NCBI RefSeq assembly: GCF_000620305.1
Contig: NZ_KK211100.1
Span: forward strand, 742,735 to 806,734
Length of the DNA: 64,000 nt
Direction of reading: 5' to 3'
Source: Desulfitibacter alkalitolerans DSM 16504
GTDB lineage: Bacteria > Bacillota > DSM-16504 > Desulfitibacterales > Desulfitibacteraceae
In this document: in pieces, positions 19,240-26,994 of the stretch
Layout of the letters: every line of letters starts with the position of its first letter
Position numbering within the stretch: the stretch's first letter is position 1
Translations under genes and position numbers: made by a program
Notes under the pieces: model-generated
What the model was told of the DNA's origin: nothing
The model's database searches: none
The model's input: only the letters and a program-made list of their open reading frames with translations

Positions 19240-19588
19240 AGAAAAAGCTTTTAAACTCATCCTCTTTAAATCCGGCAACTAACCTTTCTCCATCTGTAAG
19301 TATGGGTCGATACATGATCTTGGGATTTTTCTGTAAAGCCTTTATGGCACCAGGTTCATCTAGTTTGTTTAAATCCAGCTCCATCTCCTTGAAATTTCTG
19401 CTCTTGGGATTAATTAGCTCTACCACTGTCCCACTCTTTAATTTTGCCAGGCTTTTTAATTCCTCTTCATTTAATGGTTCCTTTACAATATCTCTATCAA
19501 TAAATTCTATACCTTTTTCGGAAAGCCACGCTTTCCCTTTACGACAAGTAGCTCAATTACTTACACAATAATACGTATATTTCGACAT
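19238..19588 (-). CDS. ArsC/Spx-like thioredoxin-fold selenoprotein (in-frame TGA = Sec12)
   Basis: Read through one TGA (19553-19555), the frame gives 116 residues: N-terminus MSKYTYYCVSN, then Sec, then ATCRKGKAWLSEKGIEF. The ArsC/Spx family has Cys-x-x-Cys or Cys here (pattern N-C-x-T-C-R-K), and Sec12 falls exactly at the catalytic Cys position of arsenate reductase ArsC, making a U-x-x-C redox motif. The rest is intact (GTVVELINPKSRNFKEM, then ILTDGERLVAGF), with no other stop. ATG 19588 follows AGGAGTG. A 7-bp hairpin begins 16 bases after the TGA. ArsC-like selenoproteins are known from bacterial surveys. Function: thiol/selenol reductase, substrate unknown. A nonsense mutation is the alternative. 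Confidence 0.85.
19520..19536 (-). promoter_or_regulatory. Candidate SECIS hairpin of the ArsC-like gene
   Basis: On the mRNA strand, GGAAAGC-GUG-GCUUUCC: a perfect 7-bp stem whose 3-base loop contains GU. It starts 16 bases after the UGA, with the loop 24-26 bases after it, within the distance seen for bacterial SECIS elements bound by SelB. Confidence 0.75.
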
Positions 19589-19651
19589 GAAATCACTCCT
19601 AAAGCATCTTTAAGTTATCTTGCTATATTATACCACCTTTGAAAAAATGTT

Positions 19652-20359
19652 TTAATTGACCCGACCCCAGTCCATGATTACATACTCCACGCCAAAGTCA
19701 ATTAGTTTTTTGGCAGTTTCTTTATCTTTTACTGTAAATGGTATAACCTGCAGTCCCTGTTCCAGGCATTCTTTTACCATTTGTTCTGTTACAGATGGGA
19801 AAAAGGGATGAAGTGAATAGGCTTTAAGGTTCCTGCCATATTCCCAGGGATCAACCAGCCCTGCGTAATATAAAACACCAATTCTAGCATCCTCACTGAT
19901 TTCTTTAATTTTTAAGAGACTATAGTGGTTAAAAGAAGAGAGAATAGTTCTATCTAGTAAACCACATTTTTTTACTGCTTTAAGAACCCTTTCTTCCAAT
20001 CCTGGATACTGGATGATGCCTGATTTTAGCTCAATGTTTATTATGAATTCCCTCTGACCTATTAATTCCAGGACCTCCTCAAGCACTGGGATCTTTACGC
20101 CGCTGTACTTTTCTGCAAACCAACTGCCAGCATCAAGATTTTTTATTTCCTCCAGGGTCATATCCTTTACCAGGCCTTTTCCGTTAGTAGTCCTGTCTAC
20201 CCTTTCATCATGGATTACAATTAAATGGCCATCTTTAGACATCTGCACATCCAGCTCAATACCAGCTAACCCCTGTTCTACAGCTGCAGCAAATGCCGAC
20301 ATGGTATTTTCTGGAGCCGTTAAAGAAACTCCTCTATGGGCAAGGATTTTTTCCTTCAC
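19652..20359 (-). CDS. Glycerophosphodiester phosphodiesterase
   Basis: 235 residues with the GDPD TIM-barrel motifs: AHRGVSLTAPENTMSAF (catalytic His, Arg and Glu), GIELDVQMSKDGHLIVIHDE (metal ligands Glu/Asp and the second His), and a C-terminal PFTVKDKETAKKLIDFGV. It hydrolyses glycerophosphodiesters to glycerol-3-phosphate and an alcohol. There is no signal peptide, so it is cytoplasmic. GTG 20359 is chosen because GGAGGG lies 8 bases upstream; the longer TTG frame overlaps rtcB by four bases. It is downstream of rtcB on the same strand. Confidence 0.92.
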   Translation of the reverse strand: MKEKILAHRGVSLTAPENTMSAFAAAVEQGLAGIELDVQMSKDGHLIVIHDERVDRTTNGKGLVKDMTLEEIKNLDAGSWFAEKYSGVKIPVLEEVLELIGQREFIINIELKSGIIQYPGLEERVLKAVKKCGLLDRTILSSFNHYSLLKIKEISEDARIGVLYYAGLVDPWEYGRNLKAYSLHPFFPSVTEQMVKECLEQGLQVIPFTVKDKETAKKLIDFGVEYVIMDWGRVN

Positions 20360-20385
20360 ATCAAATCCCTCCAAATATTTTTTTA

Positions 20386-21528
20386 TCAACCCTTCATTAC
20401 CCCCAGGGGACTTAACTTGACCAACGGTTTGACCAGGTCCTTCTGGTTATTCATGACCTCTTCAATATCCTTATAGGCCATGGGAGCCTCAGAATAATCT
20501 CCCTTCCAGCCTTTAAAAACAATACCTTCCATTGCCTCATTTGCCATTTCCTCTGTAAAGACACGGTTAGCCTGCTTTCTTCCAATCACCCTTCCCGCTC
20601 CGTGGGAGCAGGACATGAAGCTCTCTGGATTCCCCAGCCCCTCGACAATGTACGAGGGAGTACCCATGGAACCAGGGATAATTCCCAACTCATATTGTCT
20701 AGCACTTGTGGCTCCCTTACGGTGCAGTACAACTTCCTCGCCATAATGGGTTTCAATGGCTGCGTAATTATGATGAATATCAATTTTTTGCAGGATTTTC
20801 TTTGAAGAAGTCACCTCCCGAAAAATACCATAAAAGGCATCAAAAAGCATTTCCCTGTTAGCCTTTGCAAATTTCAGGCAGTAATTCATGGCATCAAAAT
20901 ATTCCCTGCCTACCTCAGAATTAATCTCCAGGGGTGCCAGGTCATAGCTTTTGGGAATTAGATTAGTTCTCTCATTAATCTTTTTTGCAATCTTGTTGTA
21001 GTAGTTAGCCACTTTATATCCCAGGTTCCTGCTTCCAGAGTGAACCATGAGCCATATATGACCATCACTTCCACTTTCAATGCTGCAGAAATGATTCCCC
21101 GAGCCAAGGGTGCCAATTTGACATCTAGCAGAATTAAACTCTTGATTAAAAATCTTTGTACCAGGAAAACGTTTGAAGCCTTCCCAGTCCTGGGGTTTTT
21201 TGTGATGGCTAAAGCCAGCTGGAATAGATTTGTGGGCCTTATTAATAATCTCTTTAATACTGTCCCTGCATATTTTTGTAATATCAGTTTTAGCTGCCAT
21301 GACTCCACAGCCAATGTCGACTCCTACAGCATTTGGAATTATCATGCCCCTACACGCTAACACTCCCCCAATAGGCATTCCATATCCCTCATGGGCATCG
21401 GCCATAATGGCAATATGTTTGAAGGCAAAAGGCAGCTTAGACAGATTTTGGGCCTGCAGCAGAGCCCCCTTTTCTATATCAGCAGCCCACGATTTAATGG
21501 GTATCGGTCCTAGATTTAAAATTTTCAT
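20386..21528 (-). CDS. rtcB: RtcB-family RNA ligase
   Basis: 380 residues with the RtcB signatures: DAHEGYGMPIGGVLA, NAVGVDIGCGVMAAKT (metal-binding Asp and Cys), GTLGSGNHFCSIE, HSGSRNLG and CSHGAGRVIGRKQA, which contains the His that forms the GMP adduct. The enzyme joins 3'-phosphate or 2',3'-cyclic phosphate to 5'-OH RNA ends, repairing cleaved tRNA and other RNAs. No archease or RtcR-type regulator is adjacent, and no sigma-54 promoter was seen, unlike the E. coli rtc operon. Confidence 0.93.
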   Translation of the reverse strand: MKILNLGPIPIKSWAADIEKGALLQAQNLSKLPFAFKHIAIMADAHEGYGMPIGGVLACRGMIIPNAVGVDIGCGVMAAKTDITKICRDSIKEIINKAHKSIPAGFSHHKKPQDWEGFKRFPGTKIFNQEFNSARCQIGTLGSGNHFCSIESGSDGHIWLMVHSGSRNLGYKVANYYNKIAKKINERTNLIPKSYDLAPLEINSEVGREYFDAMNYCLKFAKANREMLFDAFYGIFREVTSSKKILQKIDIHHNYAAIETHYGEEVVLHRKGATSARQYELGIIPGSMGTPSYIVEGLGNPESFMSCSHGAGRVIGRKQANRVFTEEMANEAMEGIVFKGWKGDYSEAPMAYKDIEEVMNNQKDLVKPLVKLSPLGVMKG

Positions 21529-21571
21529 GGAATCACCTCTATTTTGTCAATTTGTCAAGCCTGACCCTAAC

Positions 21572-22603
21572 CTAAATCTGTAGATTGACGTAGTTAATGT
21601 CCTCGGGGCTAGGGCCAGGGATAAAATCAAGAACAGTTTCTATGGCTTCTACTTTGGTTGTTATTTTTAAGTCCTGGTAACCAGCACCAAGTAGTGCAAG
21701 TTTTAGTGTTTCTATTTCAGAATTTACTATTGCTTCGTTATGCTCATCAGCACAGCTTATGTTAATATTCAAGAAGGAATTCTTATAGGATAACTTAAAC
21801 CACAAGCTTCCTGCAGCCTTGGAGGTAATTTTAACTGCCAAAAAGCATTGCTCGGGAGATATTTTGGATTTTTTTTGATTTTGTGTCAGCAGGTAGATAT
21901 GATTATCAAGTATAGACCACCCATAAATATTATAATTCCCAAGAATCTGGGTTTCTCTGCTGTTTAAAAACTGAAAGAAAAGTGCCTCCTCTCTTTTATC
22001 CAACTGTCCCTTGAAAAAGTTATACAACCTTAAAAGGCTTTCTGTATCACCCTCTATGTTTAGTGTTCTAAGCCAGGTACCCAATTGAATTAGCTTTAAG
22101 GGTTTTTGACCTATAAACTCTTGTCCAACCCTTAGCCTATCATTAGAATTTAGGTTATCCACAAGGTCATGAGTATTTTTAGGAACGATAACGGTATCAA
22201 GCCTTTCATATAATCTACTAAACTCTAAAACTGTCTCCCTGCTTAAGGGTAATCTTAGCCTTACCATTTGTTTAATAATTTCTTCCATAGTTTCATTGGT
22301 TTTAAGTCCCAAGGCCCTTGCAATACCCTGCTCTGGTCTTAGCAAGGTATTGTCTTCATTGACAATTTTTAACCTGATTTCCTGGGGACTAATGCCTTGA
22401 ATCAAGAGCCGCAGCTGCTGCCCTTGTTTAACATAGGCCTGGGCTTTTGCTTCTATAAGATGAGTTCCTATTTTTAATAAAAGTTCATTGCCTTTTACTT
22501 CTAAAACATTGGCCCATAGCAATTGACCAGCTCTAACATTTAAGACTGACCCTACTTTCTCTGTTTTATTAATAAAAATGCTTCCCAACTGGTTTATATC
22601 CAA
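21572..22603 (-). CDS. FliK-like hook-length-control-related protein
   Basis: 343 residues. It is paired with the FlhB-like gene immediately upstream (TTG start one base after that stop). The N-terminal half (GQLLWANVLEVKGNELLLKI, then YVKQGQQLRLLIQGISPQEI) resembles the FliK-like proteins that sit next to FlhB C-terminal-domain proteins in Clostridia and Bacillus. The C-terminal half (GSLWFKLSYKNSFLNINISC, then LALLGAGYQDLKI) matches the FliK C-terminal Flg_hook layout. No flagellar genes are nearby. The function of this FliK/FlhB-like pair is unknown. Confidence 0.7.
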   Translation of the reverse strand: MDINQLGSIFINKTEKVGSVLNVRAGQLLWANVLEVKGNELLLKIGTHLIEAKAQAYVKQGQQLRLLIQGISPQEIRLKIVNEDNTLLRPEQGIARALGLKTNETMEEIIKQMVRLRLPLSRETVLEFSRLYERLDTVIVPKNTHDLVDNLNSNDRLRVGQEFIGQKPLKLIQLGTWLRTLNIEGDTESLLRLYNFFKGQLDKREEALFFQFLNSRETQILGNYNIYGWSILDNHIYLLTQNQKKSKISPEQCFLAVKITSKAAGSLWFKLSYKNSFLNINISCADEHNEAIVNSEIETLKLALLGAGYQDLKITTKVEAIETVLDFIPGPSPEDINYVNLQI

Positions 22604-22604
22604 T

Positions 22605-22916
22605 TTAATCCCTATCCCCTAAAAAGTATTTATTAAAACTTCTATTTTTATTGTCAAGCTTCCAGACGAAGGCCAGAATATGCGCAACAGCCTGGTAGAG
22701 CTCAGGAGGAATCTCAGATCCTATTTCCATTGATGCCAGCATATCAGCAAGGGCTTGATCTTCATGAACATGAATGCCTTCCTCTTTAGCCTTTTTTACA
22801 ATATTTTCAGCAGTTATTCCCTTTCCAGCAGCAATTACAACTGGAGCATCATCCTCAGTTTGTACATATTTTAATGCCGCGGCCAGCTTTATGGGCTTTT
22901 TGGATAATTTTTTCAT
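22605..22916 (-). CDS. FlhB C-terminal-domain-like protein
   Basis: 103 residues matching the cytoplasmic FlhB/EscU C-terminal domain without the membrane part: AAALKYVQTEDDAPVVIAAG, GITAENIVKKAKEEGIHVHE, DQALADMLASMEIGSEIPPE and LYQAVAHILAFVWKLD. In FlhB this region contains an NPTH autocleavage site, which this short form lacks. ATG 22916 has GCAGGTGA 6 bases upstream. It is the first gene of a two-gene unit with the FliK-like protein. Confidence 0.85.
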   Translation of the reverse strand: MKKLSKKPIKLAAALKYVQTEDDAPVVIAAGKGITAENIVKKAKEEGIHVHEDQALADMLASMEIGSEIPPELYQAVAHILAFVWKLDNKNRSFNKYFLGDRD

Positions 22917-22990
22917 TTTGTTCACCTGCTTGCATTAATTAAAGAGCTCATGTATAATAATAGGTGCAATAAAGAAAAACTATAAACAAT

Positions 22991-23165
22991 CCTGCTAAGT
23001 TCGTGTTAGTGCCGGGCATTTTGAAACCAACACTAAAACATTGGGAGTTTGGCGTCTGGTTGAGTATGAAATGCCTTCTAGGAAAGGAACTCAGAATCAA
23101 CTAGCAGAACACCCACCTGCGTAGGCAGGTTTCTCAAAATTCCGGCAAACGGCTGGAGCGGGAGA
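22991..23165 (+). ncRNA. ssrS: 6S RNA (SsrS), RNA polymerase regulator
   Basis: This non-coding stretch folds like 6S RNA. A closing stem (CCTGCT 22991 with AGCGGG 23157-23162) and the long stem TGCCGG..ATTTTGA with TCAAAAT.CCGGCA enclose a large central bubble; inside it, CTGGTTGA pairs with TCAACTAG and is capped by a CCTT/AAGG hairpin. The 3' side of the bubble carries the small hairpin ACCTGC-GTAG-GCAGGT, as in many 6S RNAs. A strong terminator follows. 6S RNA mimics an open promoter and holds housekeeping-sigma RNA polymerase in stationary phase. I inferred this by hand folding; an RF00013 covariance search would settle it. Confidence 0.7.
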
Positions 23166-23175
23166 TGCAACTCAA

Positions 23176-23202
23176 CCCTGGGCAATATGCTCAGGGTTTT
23201 TT
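23176..23202 (+). terminator. Terminator of the 6S RNA
   Basis: CCCTGGGCA-ATA-TGCTCAGGG (one G-U pair) followed by TTTTTT. Confidence 0.85.
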
Positions 23203-23253
23203 ATTTTGTATTAATTCTCCAAAAATGCCCAAAAACCTTTTAAAAAATTGTGT

Positions 23254-23294
23254 AAAAAAGCTAGTCTATAGATTAATTGTCTAATAGACTAGCT
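23254..23294 (-). terminator. Terminator of the TctA-TctB gene
   Basis: On the minus strand AGCTAGTCTAT pairs with ATAGACTAGCT (loop of 14) and is followed by TTTTT. It lies 21 bases past the stop. Confidence 0.85.
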
Positions 23295-23315
23295 CCTTGT
23301 TTAAGCTTTTAGATC

Positions 23316-25337
23316 TTAGAATAGAATTCCCTTTGGTGTAGGCAGGTATAAAAACACTCCAAAGGCAAGATATAATGTTAAAACAGCTCCTATTCCAAAT
23401 AGGATCAATTTGTGTAAATACTTAATTCCCTTTTTGCCGCTATATACTACCATGCGATACCCTATATAAATCATGAGTAAAAATGTTACAGCATAGAAGC
23501 CTAACGTCTTGGCAAGCACAATAGCTGCTACTGTGGCTATGGATATTTCCCCCACAACCTTCCATGGTATCCATTTAGGAGTGTCACTATAAACAAGAGT
23601 TGCAAATATTATCTGTACAACAGCTACTATTCCCAGGAACACAAAAGTTACAGTTGGGAAAATCGCCGCTTCTTTTGAGAGATTTGTCAAATATAACTGC
23701 CAGGTTAATATACAGATTGCAAGGAGCACCATTCCCAGTATGGCATCTTGGGAAAGTATTCCCCTTGTTGCCTTTAACTCCTTATTAACCTTCTCATCAC
23801 CCTTACCGTTAACAGCTTTGGCCATTTTCTCCTTTTTAAGTCTATTTCTTTCCATCCAAATAGTGCTAGCAACTACAGCCAAAATGATAGCTATTACCCC
23901 TAGTGATATGGGTCGGGAGAAAAAATAGTGCCAGACTCCATCCTTGGCTAAGCCTATTCTCATTCCTAATAAAAAGTTTTCTTCAGCTATGCGGCCAAGT
24001 ATTAGTCCCAAAACAGCCGGGGCAGGTAATATACCTATTTTCAAAAAGAAATATCCTATAACCCCAAGAGCCAGCATTACATAAATATCAAAAAAGTTAT
24101 TGTTTACCGCAAAGGAACCAAATAAGCACAGCGCAATGACAGAGGGACCCAAATAAAACTCCTTAACCTTCAAAATATGAGCTGCATAGTTAAGTATGAC
24201 AATTGCAACAAAAAGCAGGGCTATTTGTGATAATAGGAAGGCTGCCATAAATGTAAAGGTTATTTCACCGTTTATTGAAAAAAGCAAGGGACCTGGCCAC
24301 AAGCCATGTATTAATAGCCCCCCGAGTAATACTGCTGCAGTTGGACTTCCTGGAATACCAAGGGTAAGCAATGGTATCAATGAACCACCAACAGTAGCAT
24401 TATTGGCACATTCAGGAGCAATTACACCCTCAATCTTACCTGTACCATATTCTGAAGGGTCCTTTGAAAACCTTTTTACCTGATCGTAAGCAACTATACC
24501 CCCTACTTGACCACCGGCACCAGGTATGATGCCAAGGATGGTTCCAAGAATACCTGTAAATAGCTGCAGTTTTTTAAACTTTAACCATGTTTCTTTATAA
24601 AGGGACCATATGTCTCCCTTTATAGTTGGTGCCTGGATTATTTGCTTTTCACCGCTTTTCATAATATTTTCAAAGTATATTAAGACCTGGGAAAATGCAA
24701 AGAAGCCTACCAGAGCAGGTATCAGGTTAATTCCACCCCACAAATCCATAATGCCAAAGGTAAATCTTGGCTCTCCTGTGCTTGGTGAAGTTCCAATTAT
24801 CCCTAACCACACTCCAAAACCACCACTAATCAACCCTTTAATTAGCTCCTTGCCAGTTCCCAAGCTTGCAATAATAACTAAACCAAAAACTGCCACCCAG
24901 AACTTCTCGGCTGCTCCAAATTTTAACGCTACCACAGCTAATAATGGAGCAAAAATCAGCAAGGCAACAGCACTAATAAATCCTCCATGGGCAGATGCCA
25001 TTGCAGATGCCAAAAGGGCTTTTCTGCCTTCACCCTTTTGGGCCATGGGATACCCGTCAAATAGGGTTGCAATATTTGCTGGTGCTCCAGGTATATTAAG
25101 TAATATGGCGGAGATAGATCCGCCATAAACTGCTCCTGTATATACACCTGCTAGAACTGTTAATCCTTCTACCGGAGTCATTACAAAGGTAAAAGGAACA
25201 AGAAGAGCAACGCCCATTGTTGGGCTAAAGCCTGGTAATGCTCCAATAACAATGCCGCCGGCAAGAGATACAACAATAAGCATTAACAACATTGGATCTG
25301 CTAAATGACTAAATCCGTACAATAAGTGTTCGAGCAC
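23316..25337 (-). CDS. Tripartite tricarboxylate transporter permease, TctA-TctB fusion
   Basis: 673 residues. Residues 1 to about 490 are the large TctA subunit (PGFSPTMGVALLVPF, NIPGAPANIATLFDG, IIPGAGGQVGGIVAYDQ, PECANNATVGGSLIPLLTLG). After a charged linker (about 495-530) comes a small four-helix TctB-like domain. Such systems import carboxylates with a periplasmic TctC protein using an ion gradient. Here the two membrane subunits are one polypeptide, and no TctC binding protein is encoded nearby, so it must lie elsewhere or be absent. A strong terminator follows; the gene is a single-gene unit. Confidence 0.9.
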   Translation of the reverse strand: MLEHLLYGFSHLADPMLLMLIVVSLAGGIVIGALPGFSPTMGVALLVPFTFVMTPVEGLTVLAGVYTGAVYGGSISAILLNIPGAPANIATLFDGYPMAQKGEGRKALLASAMASAHGGFISAVALLIFAPLLAVVALKFGAAEKFWVAVFGLVIIASLGTGKELIKGLISGGFGVWLGIIGTSPSTGEPRFTFGIMDLWGGINLIPALVGFFAFSQVLIYFENIMKSGEKQIIQAPTIKGDIWSLYKETWLKFKKLQLFTGILGTILGIIPGAGGQVGGIVAYDQVKRFSKDPSEYGTGKIEGVIAPECANNATVGGSLIPLLTLGIPGSPTAAVLLGGLLIHGLWPGPLLFSINGEITFTFMAAFLLSQIALLFVAIVILNYAAHILKVKEFYLGPSVIALCLFGSFAVNNNFFDIYVMLALGVIGYFFLKIGILPAPAVLGLILGRIAEENFLLGMRIGLAKDGVWHYFFSRPISLGVIAIILAVVASTIWMERNRLKKEKMAKAVNGKGDEKVNKELKATRGILSQDAILGMVLLAICILTWQLYLTNLSKEAAIFPTVTFVFLGIVAVVQIIFATLVYSDTPKWIPWKVVGEISIATVAAIVLAKTLGFYAVTFLLMIYIGYRMVVYSGKKGIKYLHKLILFGIGAVLTLYLAFGVFLYLPTPKGILF

Positions 25338-25828
25338 TAAAAAGTCACCCCTCTTTATAATGTTTTAAACCTGCTTAGCAGTTTCAGTCATAGCAACTTT
25401 GTGTCATTAGCAGTCCTTTAGTAGGTATTATTGCTTCCTATCTAAGTCCTTGCTACCCCACTCCTCCTTCATAAGCTTTGATTATGCTTTTAATAAATAT
25501 CATTAATGCTGTATCTAATTATACATGGTGCTACAGTTTAGTAAAATAGTCTTTTTTTATCTATCAAACGCAGATAAGATTTTTTTATACCTGATTTTAT
25601 TCTGCTCCAATGTCGATTTATTGGAGCTTGACACTTCCTCTTTAAACGACCACATCCTCCTTTTTCCATTAATTAGTGGTGTCGCGAAGGGCATAAAAGT
25701 CTGGTAATGCAAAATAAATAAGCCCTGAATAGGGCTTGTCAAAGGGAGTGAGTAAATCTTTTATATTTAAAAGAGGAGGTTGTGTTGTTGAACTAATTAT
25801 CCCATGAAAGTATTAAGTAAAGGTTAAG
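25338..25828. other. Intergenic region between divergent genes
   Basis: No gene is supported. Two inverted repeats stand out: GCTCCAAT/ATTGGAGC with an 8-base spacer (about 25604-25627), and AAGCCCT-GAAT-AGGGCTT near 25710-25740. The latter reads as a weak terminator on the minus strand, although no complete gene ends there. Promoters for both flanking genes are expected here, but I could not assign them. Confidence 0.4.
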
Positions 25829-25900
25829 GTGAGTTTAATTAAGGTTAAAAGTTTCCCAATTAGGCAAGAATCTCTTATGAAAGGAGGCAGCCAGCTAAAA

Positions 25901-26839
25901 ATGAAAATTGGTATTCCCAGAGCAATAACCTATTACTGGTTTTATCCCTTTTGGAAATCATATTTTGGCAATTTAAATATTGAAACAATAGTTTCACCAC
26001 CTACAAATAAAGAGATTTTAGATGCTGGACTAAAGCTCGCTGTGGATGAAGCCTGCCTTCCGGTAAAAATTTTTTTAGGCCATACGGCACATTTAATAAA
26101 TGAGACCGATTTTATTTTTGTTCCCGGTATTAAAAGTACAGAGCCTAAAAGATATTATTGTCCACAAATTATTGCTTTGCCGGAAACCACCAGGATGACT
26201 TTTAATAAACAAGTCTTTTTAACACCAGAAATCAATTCCTATGATGGAGAGCTAAAATGGAAGGACAACTATTATGATTTTGCCTTAAAGCTTGGATATA
26301 GTCATGCCATGGCCAGAAAAGCAGTTGAAAAAGCCTGCATGAGCTTTGACGGGATTCAGCATTTTGACGATAGTCAACATCATGAAGCTAAAGCAGACTG
26401 TGGAAAAAATTTGTCTTCTGCCGGCACTTTAAAAATTGCCTTAATAGGACATCCTTACTTAATAAATGATCCCTTCATTAACTTTGACCTTAAAAAGAAG
26501 CTTATGGATTATGGTGCAGTCATTAAAACTCCCCAGGAGCTTTCTCCAGGCCAGGTTAATGCTCATACAATATTATTAAAGAAGGATTTGTTTTGGAGCT
26601 ATCCCAGAAACATGGTAGCTGCATCTGCCCATTATTCAAAAGAAGACGTTGTAGATGGCTTTATTCTTCTCAGCAGTTTTGGCTGCGGTACTAATGCAAT
26701 TATAGAGCCTTATATATTAAAGGAAGCTGAAAAACTGCCCCTTATAACAATTACTCTGGATGAGCATACAAGTCCAACAGGCATACAAACCAGGTTGGAA
26801 GCCTTTATAAACATGATTGAATTCAATTTGAACAAATAG
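25901..26839 (+). CDS. Acyl-CoA dehydratase activase-related protein (DUF2229 type)
   Basis: 312 residues from ATG 25901 (MKIGIPRAITYYWFYPFW). The pattern (SPPTNKEILDAGLKLAVDEA, CLPVKIFLGHTAHL, FVPGIKSTEPKRYYCPQI, LSSFGCGTNAIIEPYI and a C-terminal TITLDEHTSPTGIQTRLEAF) is that of DUF2229 proteins. These accompany or are fused to activators of 2-hydroxyacyl-CoA dehydratases and benzoyl-CoA reductases. Conserved Cys suggest an iron-sulfur site. A related gene lies at 31471. No ATP-binding activase or dehydratase subunit is adjacent, so the substrate is unknown. The stop is TAG. An alternative start at 25877 fits the AAAGGAGG site poorly. Confidence 0.75.
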   Translation: MKIGIPRAITYYWFYPFWKSYFGNLNIETIVSPPTNKEILDAGLKLAVDEACLPVKIFLGHTAHLINETDFIFVPGIKSTEPKRYYCPQIIALPETTRMTFNKQVFLTPEINSYDGELKWKDNYYDFALKLGYSHAMARKAVEKACMSFDGIQHFDDSQHHEAKADCGKNLSSAGTLKIALIGHPYLINDPFINFDLKKKLMDYGAVIKTPQELSPGQVNAHTILLKKDLFWSYPRNMVAASAHYSKEDVVDGFILLSSFGCGTNAIIEPYILKEAEKLPLITITLDEHTSPTGIQTRLEAFINMIEFNLNK

Positions 26840-26930
26840 CAGCAGGTATATGAGACCTTACCCTTAACAAGCTCCCAACAATAAAGCTATCTCCGGCTTT
26901 GTTGTATAGTTATTTTTAGTATTAAAATTA

Positions 26931-26961
26931 GCAGATCCATTTGAGTTCCAAATGGATCTGC
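26931..26961. terminator. Bidirectional terminator between convergent genes
   Basis: GCAGATCCATTT-GAGTTCC-AAATGGATCTGC: a perfect 12-bp stem between the activase-related gene and ilvD. The flanks are T-rich on the minus side. Confidence 0.75.
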
Positions 26962-26994
26962 TTCAGCAAAACACAGATTATTCCCGATGATCTG

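Noticed and set aside
24610-25128. 172-residue plus-strand ORF opposite the TctA-TctB gene
   Set aside because: Antisense shadow without a start site or family features.
25557-25742. 61-residue minus-strand ORF in the 25.3-25.8 kb gap
   Set aside because: No ribosome site or recognisable pattern, and it is interrupted by inverted repeats.
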